Shown: in pieces, positions 17,603 to 26,606 of the stretch | Layout: each line of letters starts with the position of its first letter | Position numbering within the stretch: position 1 is the first letter of the stretch | DNA from: Viridibacillus sp050279675 | GTDB lineage: Bacteria > Bacillota > Bacilli > Bacillales_A > Planococcaceae | DNA length: 64,000 nucleotides | NCBI RefSeq assembly: GCF_050279675.1 | Contig: NZ_JBNNUK010000002.1 | Span: 124,001 to 188,000, forward strand | Direction: 5' to 3' | Notes under the pieces: model-generated | Databases searched by the model: none | Seen by the model: only the letters and a program-made list of their open reading frames with translations | Told to the model about the DNA's origin: nothing | Position numbers and translations under genes: made by a program

Positions 17603-18418
17603 ATGGTGAAACTAGAACAATCAATAGATGTTTCAATGCATAATGATGTACAACTGGCGAATAGTACAATTGGACTTGGACCGGTGAAGATGAATGTGTT
17701 TAGTTTTGCAGTAGACGGCGTTTTGATTGATACAGGCGCACAATCTTTGTTTCCTTCATTTCGTCCTTTTTTCGAACAAGCTGATTTTGAGCAAGTGATG
17801 CTCACGCATTTCCATGAGGATCATATTGGTTGTGCAGCTTGGTTAAAAGAACAGAGAGATATCCCTTTCTATATTCATAAAGATTCCGTTGAGCGTTGTA
17901 GTAAAGAATATATCTATCCAAAGTATCGTCAGCACTTTTGGGGACAAAGCGAGCCATTTCATGCCGATGCAATTGGAGAGACGTTCCAATCAAGAAATGC
18001 GACTTGGGATGTAATTGCTACACCTGGACATACTAAAGACCATTTAGCTTTCCTAAACAAAGAAACTGGTGCATTATTTACTGGCGATTTGTTTATTCGG
18101 GAAAAAACGAATGTAATTTTAGTAGAAGAAAACATCGTCGATACTCTACATTCATTAAAGAAATTATTAACTTATGATTTTAAAGATATGTATTGTTGTC
18201 ATGCAGGTTATATAGAAGATGGCCATCAGCAAATAACAAACAAGATTGAACATTTAGAAGCGTTGCAGTCTCAAATTATCAATATGCATAAGAAAGGTAT
18301 GCCTGTTGAGGAAATAACTGCCCAACTATTTCCGAGGGTGTATCCTATCGTTGAAACATCTGAAGGTGAATGGTCAGCCATTCATATTGTCCGTGGTTTT
18401 GTGGAAGGAAGCAGGTAA
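17603..18418 (+). CDS. MBL-fold metallo-hydrolase
   Basis: A soluble metallo-beta-lactamase-fold hydrolase of 271 residues. The metal site motifs are THFHEDHIG (HxHxDH), TPGHTKDH, FTGDLF and CCHAGY. The spacing fits the glyoxalase II/lactonase-like superfamily rather than true beta-lactamases, and there is no signal peptide. A short helical C-terminal region follows. I chose ATG 17603 because AAAGGAGAG lies upstream; an earlier ATG at 17579 has no ribosome site. The substrate is unknown. It stands alone with its own terminator. Confidence 0.85.
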   Translation: MVKLEQSIDVSMHNDVQLANSTIGLGPVKMNVFSFAVDGVLIDTGAQSLFPSFRPFFEQADFEQVMLTHFHEDHIGCAAWLKEQRDIPFYIHKDSVERCSKEYIYPKYRQHFWGQSEPFHADAIGETFQSRNATWDVIATPGHTKDHLAFLNKETGALFTGDLFIREKTNVILVEENIVDTLHSLKKLLTYDFKDMYCCHAGYIEDGHQQITNKIEHLEALQSQIINMHKKGMPVEEITAQLFPRVYPIVETSEGEWSAIHIVRGFVEGSR

Positions 18419-18421
18419 AGC

Positions 18422-18464
18422 TAAAAAAATAAGAAGCACAGGTTAATGTGCTTCTTATTTTTAA
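18422..18464 (+). terminator. Terminator after MBL hydrolase
   Basis: AATAAGAAGCACA pairs with TGTGCTTCTTATT, followed by T residues. Confidence 0.88.
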
Positions 18465-18501
18465 TCATGATATTTTCTTATATGATCATTTCTGCTATTT
18501 A

Positions 18502-18579
18502 TTAATTTGCTTTCGTGTAAACAATAAGTAAAATAAATACAAAAATAAAGGTCAATTCAATTATTGTTATCAGACTCAT
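18502..18579 (-). CDS. 25-residue single-helix membrane peptide
   Basis: A short minus-strand gene in an otherwise empty gap. It starts MSLITIIELTFIF, is one hydrophobic helix and ends VYTKAN. GTGGTGGAGTC lies 3-8 bases before the ATG, a good ribosome site. The size and composition match the tiny membrane peptides common in sporulating bacilli. The function is unknown. It lies just downstream of sleL on the same strand and could share its transcript. Confidence 0.5.
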   Translation of the reverse strand: MSLITIIELTFIFVFILLIVYTKAN

Positions 18580-18660
18580 GTGACTCCACCACATGTAGCG
18601 ATTAATAATCTATAAATATAGCTACAATAACTAATATATTCACTTTGTTTTCTAGTCAAT

Positions 18661-19923
18661 TTAAATAACTGTTCTTTTACTCAAAAAATGCTTCACTAAA
18701 TAATTCGATTGAGGGAATGCTAACCCTAATTGCCAAATACCTATTCCTTTTAATTTGTAGTCTACTACTAATTGAAGCTTTTGTGCGCGAGACCTTGAAT
18801 CTTCAAACCAAATAATATGTCGATTGCCTAATGCGTCCCAATATTCAAAGTGAGCTTGGTGATACTGATTGGAGTATTGAATCGGTACTTGATTAATCAT
18901 CGCAGTATTCACCGCATCTCCTACAGCAATCGCACGTGCACTAATGACAGAACCGTCCCCAGCCATCGTCCAATCATATCCATAATTTGGAACTCCTAAA
19001 ATAATTTTATTAGCATTCATATGATTTTTGGCATATTGAATTGTTTGTCGTACCTCTTTTATTGGTGCCACAGGCCCTGGCTCACCACCTCCATGATGAA
19101 AATCATAGGCCATTAGAAAGACGAAATCAGCGGCAGCACCGATTCCTTTATAATCATAACCTTGTGTCCAAGGGGTGGTATCATCAGTCTTAGCAGGTAA
19201 TGCAACAGATGTAGTATAACCTTCTGGACTTAAACGATTTCTCACCATTCTAATAAAAGTCACATAATTTTCGGCATCATAATCCTTCAACAATTCAAAA
19301 TCAATATTGACGCCCGCAAAATTATTGTTCTTTACTACGTTATAAATATTATTCACTGCTTGATCTCGTATAATCGGATTACTAATAATACTTCTTGCTA
19401 CAGCGGAACTAAAACCTGTTTCCGTTAAGTTGGATATAACAGCAATTGGTGCTACTTGTTTTTGCCGACTTAATGTATTAATGCTGTGAAGATACAATGG
19501 ACTCAATGTACCGTCATTTGAAATATGATATTCAAAAACACCATAGTAAGAATTACTATCTGCAAATTGATTAATCAATTCTATATCACTTGCTGGTGTA
19601 GTAGGAGTTAAATAGCTGAAATTGGCTGTCCTATATTTGTTTCTAGGAGGCAAATATAATCGCATACCTATGGACAAATTATTTGAATGTAAACCATTAT
19701 AAAGCTTTATCGTTTCAACAGGAACTAAAGCCATTTGACCGATTGTAAACAAGGAATCACCAGGTTGAACAATATAGACATTTGTTAGAATTAACAAATC
19801 TTGCCCTGGTACAATATTTGGTATTTTTAAACCATTTGTAATCCGTATACTATCCATATTTACTTGATACTTTGATGCCACGGAAAATAAAGAATCGCCC
19901 GCTTTTACTACATATATAAACAA
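18661..19923 (-). CDS. sleL: Spore cortex-lytic LysM/GH18 glycosidase (SleL/YaaH-like)
   Basis: A 420-residue spore enzyme with two N-terminal LysM domains (YVVKAGDSLFSVASKY at 4-48 and YIVQPGDSLFTIG at 50-95) and a glycosyl hydrolase 18 barrel. The catalytic segment is GVNIDFE (near residue 207, DxxxDxE-like), followed by FLMAYDFHHGGGEPGPVAP. Length and order match B. cereus SleL and B. subtilis YaaH, an N-acetylglucosaminidase that cleaves cortex fragments during germination. No signal peptide is seen, as usual for proteins deposited on spores through LysM. It is probably under a forespore or mother-cell sigma factor, but no clear promoter was identified. Confidence 0.9.
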   Translation of the reverse strand: MFIYVVKAGDSLFSVASKYQVNMDSIRITNGLKIPNIVPGQDLLILTNVYIVQPGDSLFTIGQMALVPVETIKLYNGLHSNNLSIGMRLYLPPRNKYRTANFSYLTPTTPASDIELINQFADSNSYYGVFEYHISNDGTLSPLYLHSINTLSRQKQVAPIAVISNLTETGFSSAVARSIISNPIIRDQAVNNIYNVVKNNNFAGVNIDFELLKDYDAENYVTFIRMVRNRLSPEGYTTSVALPAKTDDTTPWTQGYDYKGIGAAADFVFLMAYDFHHGGGEPGPVAPIKEVRQTIQYAKNHMNANKIILGVPNYGYDWTMAGDGSVISARAIAVGDAVNTAMINQVPIQYSNQYHQAHFEYWDALGNRHIIWFEDSRSRAQKLQLVVDYKLKGIGIWQLGLAFPQSNYLVKHFLSKRTVI

Positions 19924-20042
19924 TGATTCACCTCTGTTTATCTGTATTTAACCCTTTATCATATGCGTTTATTTAATATTGTGTTATGAAATCAAACGTA
20001 AATGATGTTATGACAAGTAACAATGCAGCTTAACAGATGTGA

Positions 20043-20207
20043 TTGTATTTTGATACAATTCATACAAGAATTCTTGCTAGTATATTACTTTTAATACTCA
20101 GTATTCGCGATATTGAGAAGAAAGAATGGAATATAGTCATAAATGTGTTTTTTGTTGTGGTGTATATCTTTTATTTCTATGCAGAAAAGTGGATTCAATC
20201 TTTATAG
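20043..20207 (+). CDS. Possible 54-residue membrane protein
   Basis: An open frame from a TTG encodes two hydrophobic stretches (ILASILLLILSI and IVINVFFVVVYIFYFY) separated by RDIEKKEW and ending AEKWIQSL. This looks like a small two-helix membrane protein. The start is uncertain because the ribosome site is poor, and it could be the tail of a decayed gene. The rest of the 19924-20341 gap shows no other coding signal. Confidence 0.4.
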   Translation: MYFDTIHTRILASILLLILSIRDIEKKEWNIVINVFFVVVYIFYFYAEKWIQSL

Positions 20208-20341
20208 AAGTTGCAACTTACTTACCTAATTGAGTCTAATGGAAACGAATACTAATTTTCGGAATGTATATTAAAACGTATGCGAGTTATACTATTTACG
20301 ATTTCACTTATAAATCCACCATGACTAGGAGGCGGAACACG

Positions 20342-20500
20342 ATGAGTAGGCCGGAACACTTAGATCCAAAATCTCAACAAATCCACCACAACTGGACAAG
20401 GGATAAGCGTCAAAAATCTCAAGTGAATGGACAAACGGAGGTAACTCTGCATAACAAACTCTTGAGAACTTCAGCGAAATCACGACAGTCACAGTTATAA
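20342..20500 (+). CDS. YpzG family small protein
   Basis: A 52-residue, basic, soluble protein with the YpzG pattern: DPKSQQIHHNWTRDKRQKSQ, then VNGQTE and a basic C-terminus. The family is found in Bacillus relatives and has no known function. The ATG at 20342 follows TAGGAGGCGG. A longer in-frame reading from 20264 has no ribosome site. A terminator lies 25 bp after the stop, so it is monocistronic. Confidence 0.8.
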   Translation: MSRPEHLDPKSQQIHHNWTRDKRQKSQVNGQTEVTLHNKLLRTSAKSRQSQL

Positions 20501-20523
20501 CGATCATGAAGGTGTAAGTGCAA

Positions 20524-20556
20524 TCAAACCCGGAATTTAATTTCCGGGTTTTTTGT
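20524..20556 (+). terminator. Terminator of YpzG-like gene
   Basis: AACCCGGAAATT-type stem (ACCCGGAA with TTCCGGGT), followed by TTTTTTG. Confidence 0.9.
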
Positions 20557-20689
20557 GTTTTACGATGAATTTTTCTTTTTCTTCAGTTTCATTAATGTTC
20601 TAACAATTAGGCGCTATTCCTTTTCTAATAGGCCCGTGACACACTTTGAGGGCAAAGTACATATCATTTGTATGAAGAGGTGGTGAAGA

Positions 20690-21511
20690 ATGAGAGACGA
20701 TAAAATGACTAATAATTACAATCCTGTCGAAGTTGAACAACAGGAATGGAAGAAAAGACAACTGAAAGAACGCATGAAGCAGATGCTTACAATCGCTTCA
20801 CCTATTTTTCTCTTGCTGTTATGGGAGTTCCTATCCCAAACTAATTTGCTTGATGCACGTTTTTTCCCACCGCCATCTGAAATTGTAAGTACGTTCTATT
20901 CCATGGCAATGAGTGGTGAGCTATTTCATCATATTGGTATTTCTCTTTACCGAATTATTGCGGGTTTCTTACTTGGCGTTATTCCAGGCGTTGTTATCGG
21001 ATTATTGATGGGGCTGTATTCACCAATCAGGCACTTCATCTCACCTATTGTAATGGCGCTTATGCCCATTCCTACTCTTGCCTTGTTACCCATTATCATT
21101 ATCCTATTTGGAATCGGAGACTTCTCTAAAGTTGTAACGATTGCTGGTAGCGTCTTTTTCCCAGTCGTCATCAATACAACGGCAGGGGTCATTAATATCG
21201 ACTCCATCTATTTAGATGTCGCCAAAAATTATGGGGCTAGCTCTAAGGATTTTTTCTTAAAAATTGCATTCCCTGGGGCATTGCCGGTTATGATGGAAGG
21301 TATTCAAATGGGGCAGGCAATTGCACTCTTAACAATCGTGGCAGCTGAAATGATGGGCGCTACATCAGGTGTAGGCTATTTAATTTGGACCTCTTATAAA
21401 GCCTTTATGTTAAAAGAGATGTTCGTTGGGCTTATACTCATTTCATTTTTCGGCTACTTATTTTCACTTTTGCTAAGGGCACTGCAGAATAAGATTTTAT
21501 CTTGGAGGTGA
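20690..21511 (+). CDS. ABC transporter permease, NitT/TauT type
   Basis: The membrane subunit of an importer in the SsuC/TauC/ThiX group, 273 residues. It has about six transmembrane helices and the EAA-type cytoplasmic loop around NYGASSKDFFLKIAFPGALP (near residue 180). The first 35 residues are charged and cytosolic. The ATG follows GAGGTGGTGAA. The ATPase gene starts 4 bp after its stop and the binding protein follows, a complete importer. Group substrates include sulfonates, nitrate, thiamine precursors and riboflavin. No riboswitch is seen upstream, so the substrate stays open. Confidence 0.88.
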   Translation: MRDDKMTNNYNPVEVEQQEWKKRQLKERMKQMLTIASPIFLLLLWEFLSQTNLLDARFFPPPSEIVSTFYSMAMSGELFHHIGISLYRIIAGFLLGVIPGVVIGLLMGLYSPIRHFISPIVMALMPIPTLALLPIIIILFGIGDFSKVVTIAGSVFFPVVINTTAGVINIDSIYLDVAKNYGASSKDFFLKIAFPGALPVMMEGIQMGQAIALLTIVAAEMMGATSGVGYLIWTSYKAFMLKEMFVGLILISFFGYLFSLLLRALQNKILSWR

Positions 21512-21515
21512 AGCA

Positions 21516-22295
21516 GTGGAAAACAACACTAAAATTTCAATTCAAGATATGACGAAAGTATTTTACAAGAAAAATAGTAGTGTCACTGCTTTGGATCATA
21601 TTTCTCTTAATATTTCAGAGGGCGAATTTGTTTGTCTGGTTGGACCGAGTGGCTGCGGAAAAACAACGTTACTCCGTATTTTAGCAGGACTTGAAACAAC
21701 GAGTGTAGGTGAATTTAAGATTGCTGAAGGGAAAGAAAATAGACCTCTGCAATCAATGGTTTTTCAAGAGAGAGGTGTCATTCCTTGGCTAACCGTAGAA
21801 GAGAACGTTGCATTCGGTCTGAAAATGCGACATCTGCCAGCTGAATTGATCAAAGAGCGTACTTCTTACTATTTAGAAAAAGTTGGCCTCGAAAAGTTTT
21901 CAACTCTCTATCCAAAAGAACTTTCTGGAGGTATGAAGCAACGTGTAAGTATTGCACGTGCATTTGCCAATGATCCGGAAATCTTATTGATGGATGAACC
22001 ATTTGCAGCTCTTGATGAACAGAACAAATTCATTTTACAAGAAGAGCTACTGTCTATTTGGGAGGAAACGAAGAAAACGGTGCTTTTTATAACGCATAGT
22101 ATTGATGAAGCTTTACTACTAAGCGATCGAATTCTATTGATGAGCTCGCAACCTGGTAGAATCATAAAAGAGATTAAAAATGATTTGCCAAGGCCGAGAA
22201 ATATAGAGCAAATTAGAGCTGACCATCGTACAGCAGGACATTTTTTAGACATTTGGAAGCATCTGCAAGAAGAAGTGCAAAAATCTAGAAAGTAA
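21516..22295 (+). CDS. ABC transporter ATP-binding protein, NitT/TauT type
   Basis: The ATPase of the same importer, 259 residues. Walker A is GPSGCGKTT (near 40), the Q-loop is FQERGVIPWLTVEENV, the signature is LSGGMKQR, Walker B is ILLMDEPFAALDE and the switch His is in FITHSIDEA. The FQE-x5-PW-x3-ENV pattern is typical of the SsuB/TauB family. The GTG start at 21516 has TGGAGGTGAA upstream. It energises uptake at the permease loop and shares the operon with both partners. Confidence 0.9.
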   Translation: MENNTKISIQDMTKVFYKKNSSVTALDHISLNISEGEFVCLVGPSGCGKTTLLRILAGLETTSVGEFKIAEGKENRPLQSMVFQERGVIPWLTVEENVAFGLKMRHLPAELIKERTSYYLEKVGLEKFSTLYPKELSGGMKQRVSIARAFANDPEILLMDEPFAALDEQNKFILQEELLSIWEETKKTVLFITHSIDEALLLSDRILLMSSQPGRIIKEIKNDLPRPRNIEQIRADHRTAGHFLDIWKHLQEEVQKSRK

Positions 22296-22315
22296 TTTGT
22301 AAAAGGGGGCATGAC

Positions 22316-23419
22316 ATGCGGAAATGGTTCAAGTTAGGTTTATTTATACCATTCCTTATCCTTGCGATGTTCGTTGCAGGGTGTTCGGATAAAGAAACAG
22401 GTAATCAGGGAACTACAGGAACGAAAGACAATAATGAAGTAAGTAAAGATAATCCGTCTGGCGATTTGGCTGCTTTAAGTAAAAAAACGAAAGTTGTTAT
22501 TGCAGAGGACGGAGCGGCATCAGGAGCAGGTTTTTATATCGCTAAAGAGAAAGGTTACTTCGAGGATTATAATATTGAGGTAGAATTTGCTCAATTTGCG
22601 AATAGTGATGACATGTTACCTGCACTTGCAGCGGGTGAAGTAGATATTGCAGGAGGAATATCAACAGCCTCTTTCTTTAATGCAATTGCACAGGGAATTG
22701 ACGTTAAAATTATTGCAGATAAAGGGCATAACGTACCAGGAAAATCCTATTTCTCATTTGTTATTGGTAACCATATGAAAGATAAGATTAAAGATTATTC
22801 AGATTTTAAAGGTAAAAAGATTGCAGTCTCTGCAAAAAATGCGATTGATGGCTACATCTATCAAAGAATGCTTGAACATGCAGGATTAACGGATAAGGAT
22901 GTAAAATTCACACTAATGAATGACTTCGGTAGCATGCTTGGAGCCCTCCAAAATGGATCGATTGATGCTGCGCTAAGTATTGAGCCATTAATTGCTCAAG
23001 GTATCGATAAAGGCATTCTAACACGCTTTGGAGATACAACAGATTATGCGCCTGATTCACAAATTGCATTAGTATTAGCATCTCCTAAATTTATGACTGA
23101 AGAACAAGACGTATCACTTCGCTTTATGTTGGCTTATTTAAAAGGTGTGCGTGACTATAATGATGCGTTCATCAAAGGTGAAGACAAAGACCAAATCATC
23201 GACATCATGACAAAACATACAGCATTAAAAGATGCGAATCTATGGGAAAAAGTATTTGTAACTGGTCTTGATCCAGATGGTAAAATGCGTATTGATGACA
23301 TTCATGCACAATATGATATGTACAAAGCAAATGGTGCAACACAAGGGGAGTTCGACTTCGACAAAGCAATTGACACTTCACTCACAGAAAAAGCCGTCAA
23401 AATCCTTGGCGAATATTGA
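22316..23419 (+). CDS. ABC transporter substrate-binding lipoprotein (NMT1/THI5-like)
   Basis: The extracellular binding protein of the importer, 367 residues. Its signal ends in a lipobox (FVAGCSD, Cys near 23), followed by a short Gly/Asn/Thr linker and an NMT1/SsuA-like two-lobe domain. Recognisable parts are GAGFYIAKEKGYFEDYNIEVE, ALAAGEVDIAGG, FKGKKIAVS and NGSIDAAL. The family binds HMP-type thiamine precursors, sulfonates or other small ligands, and the pocket does not decide between them by eye. It starts 20 bp after the ATPase gene, behind AAAGGGGGC. A terminator shared with a convergent gene follows. Confidence 0.88.
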   Translation: MRKWFKLGLFIPFLILAMFVAGCSDKETGNQGTTGTKDNNEVSKDNPSGDLAALSKKTKVVIAEDGAASGAGFYIAKEKGYFEDYNIEVEFAQFANSDDMLPALAAGEVDIAGGISTASFFNAIAQGIDVKIIADKGHNVPGKSYFSFVIGNHMKDKIKDYSDFKGKKIAVSAKNAIDGYIYQRMLEHAGLTDKDVKFTLMNDFGSMLGALQNGSIDAALSIEPLIAQGIDKGILTRFGDTTDYAPDSQIALVLASPKFMTEEQDVSLRFMLAYLKGVRDYNDAFIKGEDKDQIIDIMTKHTALKDANLWEKVFVTGLDPDGKMRIDDIHAQYDMYKANGATQGEFDFDKAIDTSLTEKAVKILGEY

Positions 23420-23500
23420 TTTACTCGTGCTTGATTTGTTTTAATTGCAACGATACCCGCCTATAATACGAATTTAACGTTCTATGGGCGTCTATATAAA

Positions 23501-23542
23501 TCAAAGTCGCTTTCACCGTAACAAGGTGAAAGCGACTTTTTA
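23501..23542. terminator. Bidirectional terminator
   Basis: AAAGTCGCTTTCACC and GGTGAAAGCGACTTT form a perfect 15-bp stem, with T-runs usable from both sides, between the ABC operon and the convergent Nudix gene. Confidence 0.9.
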
Positions 23543-23595
23543 TCTTTTACGTCCATTTATGTCTTTGTCTAGATGTTATTCACCAATAAAGTCAC

Positions 23596-24018
23596 TTAAA
23601 CAGCTATTAACTTTTCAGCTAACTTTATGTTTTCCTTTAGATAAATTGGTATTTCTGAGTTTTGTAAAATCTCCTCAGTCGACATCCAACAAACTTCGCC
23701 TACCTCATCTAAACACTTAGTATATGCTTCTCCAGAATCGTGATTACATTGAAAAACAACGTCTATTACGTTTAATCCTGATTCCGTAACAAAAAAAGAA
23801 CTATTCACATATCTAAGATTTGAAACTTCAATTCCAACTTCTTCAAAGATTTCTCTTTTTAATGTTTTTTCTAATACATCAGTTGATGTCCCATCTACTT
23901 CAACTTTACCACCCACTAGAGAAAGTGAGCCCCCAGCATGTTCTTCCTTTTCACTGCGTCTAATTAAAAGCCATTTATCATTTTTGTAAATTGCACCTTC
24001 AACATTTACGATAAACAT
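23596..24018 (-). CDS. Nudix hydrolase
   Basis: A 140-residue pyrophosphohydrolase of the MutT/Nudix type. The Nudix helix is present (LKREIFEEVGIEV, about residues 60-72), with the upstream Gly loop LVGGKVE. The loop has extra residues (GTSTD) and an Asp or Glu at the first acidic position, so the box is slightly divergent. The substrate could be an oxidised nucleotide or a nucleoside-diphosphate derivative. AATTTGGAGGGAAG precedes the ATG. Monocistronic. Confidence 0.85.
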   Translation of the reverse strand: MFIVNVEGAIYKNDKWLLIRRSEKEEHAGGSLSLVGGKVEVDGTSTDVLEKTLKREIFEEVGIEVSNLRYVNSSFFVTESGLNVIDVVFQCNHDSGEAYTKCLDEVGEVCWMSTEEILQNSEIPIYLKENIKLAEKLIAV

Positions 24019-24229
24019 AAACTTCCCTCCAAATTAAGCGTTATATTAATATTCTATCTAACTAGAAGCTTTTCCTTTAAAGTGTATGAATACATATGTT
24101 AAACACTCGTTACTCTATGAATCTAGCGGTTAACTCATAATAAATACTTTTTCGCTCCCCATATATGTAACTTCGTCATAAGTGTTAGAAAACAGAGGTA
24201 ACGAATAAATACCCATAATTTATAGATAA

Positions 24230-24272
24230 AAAGAAACCATCTAATCTTTTTGGTCGATTAGATGGTTTCTGT
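24230..24272. terminator. Strong orphan hairpin
   Basis: AGAAACCATCTAATC and GATTAGATGGTTTCT form a perfect 15-bp stem with a 9-base loop. It lies in the gene-free stretch 24019-24451, about 210 bp upstream of the Nudix start and 180 bp before the methyltransferase. Nothing else was seen in that gap. Confidence 0.6.
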
Positions 24273-24451
24273 ATGTGTAAAGTTAAATTAGACAGTTTTG
24301 TATGTATATAACAACTTCATATTTTAAGTATGCCTCTATCTACATATTACCAAAACATTAAATATAAGTCTATTTCTTTTTTGTTTTCTATGTGAAAATA
24401 AAGGTGCGCACAAATAGCATAACGTTATGCCTCAAAATTTGGAGGTATGTA

Positions 24452-25195
24452 ATGAAACAAAATATCTATGATCACCCTGACTTTTTTAATGGCTATAAAG
24501 AGCTTAGACAATCTAGTATTAATTACAATGACTTACTTGAACAACCTACTATAAAGGCGCTTTTACCGGAACTTAAGGACACAAAAATTCTTGATATCGG
24601 GTGTGGAATGGGGGAATTCGCTAGCTATTGCATAGAACTAGGATCAAAACATGTAACAGGAATCGATATCTCTTCAAATATGATTTCAATGGCACGTAAA
24701 AATAATTCACATAAATCTATTCAATATATAAATGAAGCGATAGAGGATATCAACTTTGCACCTTCAAGTTTTGATATCGTAAATAGTTCACTTGCAGTTC
24801 ATTATATGGAGGACTTCGAAGCGATAACATCAAAAATTTCAAATGCGTTATGTGAAAACGGTTTTTTTATTTTTTCAATGGAACATCCAATTGTTACTTC
24901 AAGAAAAGAGATGGATAACTGGATTAGTATTGATGAAAGACGACTTCTACATTATGCAATAGACAATTACCAGGAAGAAGGGCAAAGAAACCAACATTGG
25001 TATATTGACAGTGTTATCAAATATCATCGAACATTTGCAACCATCATTAATACACTTATCTCAAAGCAATTACAAATAGAAAAGATAATTGAGCCGATAC
25101 CTACTCAGGAAGCAATAAACCAATTGCCAAGCTTGCAAAAAGAACTTCGTCGACCATCTTTTCTAATCATAAAGGCAAGAAAAGTGACTCTCTAA
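24452..25195 (+). CDS. SAM-dependent class I methyltransferase
   Basis: A 247-residue methyltransferase with the Rossmann core. Motif I is ILDIGCGMGEFA (near residue 48), the acidic end of strand 2 is GIDISSNMI, motif IV is SFDIVNSSLAVHYM, and a late strand is GFFIFSMEHP. It fits the Methyltransf_11/25 group of small-molecule methylases. ATG 24452 follows TTGGAGGT; a start 60 bp upstream lacks a site. The substrate is unknown and no neighbouring gene helps. Residues GYKEL(R) near the start are common in this group. Confidence 0.85.
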   Translation: MKQNIYDHPDFFNGYKELRQSSINYNDLLEQPTIKALLPELKDTKILDIGCGMGEFASYCIELGSKHVTGIDISSNMISMARKNNSHKSIQYINEAIEDINFAPSSFDIVNSSLAVHYMEDFEAITSKISNALCENGFFIFSMEHPIVTSRKEMDNWISIDERRLLHYAIDNYQEEGQRNQHWYIDSVIKYHRTFATIINTLISKQLQIEKIIEPIPTQEAINQLPSLQKELRRPSFLIIKARKVTL

Positions 25196-25325
25196 TCATG
25201 GCAACTTTTATGCAATCAAAAAGCTACTGTTTTGATATATTTAGGGCAGGAACACACTTGGTAATATATGATCTCTATATGGTGTTTTTGAAGTAAATTT
25301 ATCTTTCAACAAATATTTTATTCTG

Positions 25326-25388
25326 ATTATGCCCTTTTTCTGCATACAGAACAAATGTTCTTCGTATGTAAAAAGGGCATTTTTCGTA
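25326..25388 (+). terminator. Terminator-like hairpin
   Basis: ATGCCCTTTTTCTGCATAC pairs with GTATGTAAAAAGGGCAT, followed by TTTTTCG. It lies 130 bp after the methyltransferase gene. Confidence 0.75.
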
Positions 25389-25572
25389 TAAAACAGATGT
25401 AATTATAATGCATTTTGTGTAAAAATACACCATTTAATTAGGTGTTTATCCATTTTTTTGAATAAAACGGTGTAAAGTACTAAGAACATGCATATTGCAC
25501 ATAAGAACATTCGTTTGTATACTAGGGAAAGGGCACTTTTTATTAAAAATAAGCTAGGAGATGGTGTTTTTT

Positions 25573-25944
25573 ATGTGGAAATTATCAAATGGGAAATTGA
25601 TTCAAGCAACAGATATAGCCAGAGTTAAATTTCGCACGAATATCAGTGCTGCGGTTTTGGAAAAACTAAAAGTAATGGCTGATGATTATGATACCCATGT
25701 CAATTATTTGTTGGAATCAGGTGTACAAGCAGTATTAAATCAAAATACAATCGTATATGATAAAGCCACTCGACCAACTGATCGAGTGCAGTATAAGACA
25801 ACATACGATGCAGATCTTTTAAAAGCTATGAAGGATTTTGCGAAACAGCAGCAAGTATACATAAACGATGTCATTGAATACAGCGTACAATACATAGATC
25901 TAGAAGATGTGAAAAATGCGAGTTACAAACATAGAGTAGAGTGA
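25573..25944 (+). CDS. Conserved double-repeat protein, ribbon-helix-helix-like
   Basis: A 123-residue protein built of two similar halves: RVKFRTNISAAVLEKLKVMA... (about 17-55) and RVQYKTTYDADLLKAMKDFA... (about 73-110). Each is a basic strand followed by two helices, resembling a ribbon-helix-helix unit, so a single chain could mimic an RHH dimer and bind DNA. Similar Bacillus proteins are sometimes labelled rRNA methyltransferase, but no SAM-binding fold is present. ATG 25573 has AGGAGATGGTG upstream; GTG 25564 is an alternative. TACACC/GGTGT half-sites lie 95-150 bp upstream. Confidence 0.6.
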   Translation: MWKLSNGKLIQATDIARVKFRTNISAAVLEKLKVMADDYDTHVNYLLESGVQAVLNQNTIVYDKATRPTDRVQYKTTYDADLLKAMKDFAKQQQVYINDVIEYSVQYIDLEDVKNASYKHRVE

Positions 25945-26606
25945 TGGAATTTCACTTTTACTCTAAATTACAAAACGCCCCGAACATAATATACATTATA
26001 GGAAGTTATGTTTCATTCAATAAGTATACTTGAAACAGTGAGATATTTTTGAAATTTAAAGTGAAATGGTGGTTAGTTGAAAGTCATTTAACTCATTCAA
26101 GAACTCATTTAACCTACTGAAACTATTTCGTTCACTTCAGTTCAGTCAGCAATAATATCCTGAAAATTTGTTTTACCAATATGCTCCTTTTCACATCCTT
26201 CTTTTAATACAACGTAAAAAATGGACTACATCAAATGTATTTTCAGAATTTTACAGGAACATAACGATTTAAATCAATTTGAATAAATATCTAGTCACAT
26301 TATAATTTGATTTTCTCATTAATAATGTGACTAGATAACTTCAGGTAACCTTACTATCGTTATAAAGGCCTCTTAAAGAATCGTGAAGCGTAATATACGA
26401 TAAATACAACACTTCCCTACCCTCTTAGCTAAAACCCTTCAGAAAGGCTCAAAAATAACTTTTAATAACAGATAGATAACGCAGTATTTTTTGCTTTGTT
26501 TTTATGTTGATTAATTGTCTAAAATTCCTGCAGCTATTGCCACAAGAAATGGACAGGTATATTTCTTGTTCTCAATATTTTAGAAATTCATCTTATACTT
26601 TTTTAA
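25945..26606. other. 660-bp region without genes
   Basis: No plausible coding frame with a ribosome site was seen on either strand. It contains a perfect inverted repeat at 26289-26336 and a short direct repeat of AACTCATT(C/T)AA at about 26089-26112. Confidence 0.5.
26289..26336. repeat. Perfect 15-bp inverted repeat
   Basis: ATCTAGTCACATTAT (26289-26303) and ATAATGTGACTAGAT (26322-26336) are exact complements around an 18-base loop. No T-run follows and no gene ends nearby on the plus strand, so it is not a standard terminator. Confidence 0.75.

Noticed and set aside
20515..20689. A possible thiamine or other riboswitch before the NitT/TauT-type importer
   Set aside because: No TPP, cobalamin, FMN or SAM core motifs were found in the 170 bp upstream region.
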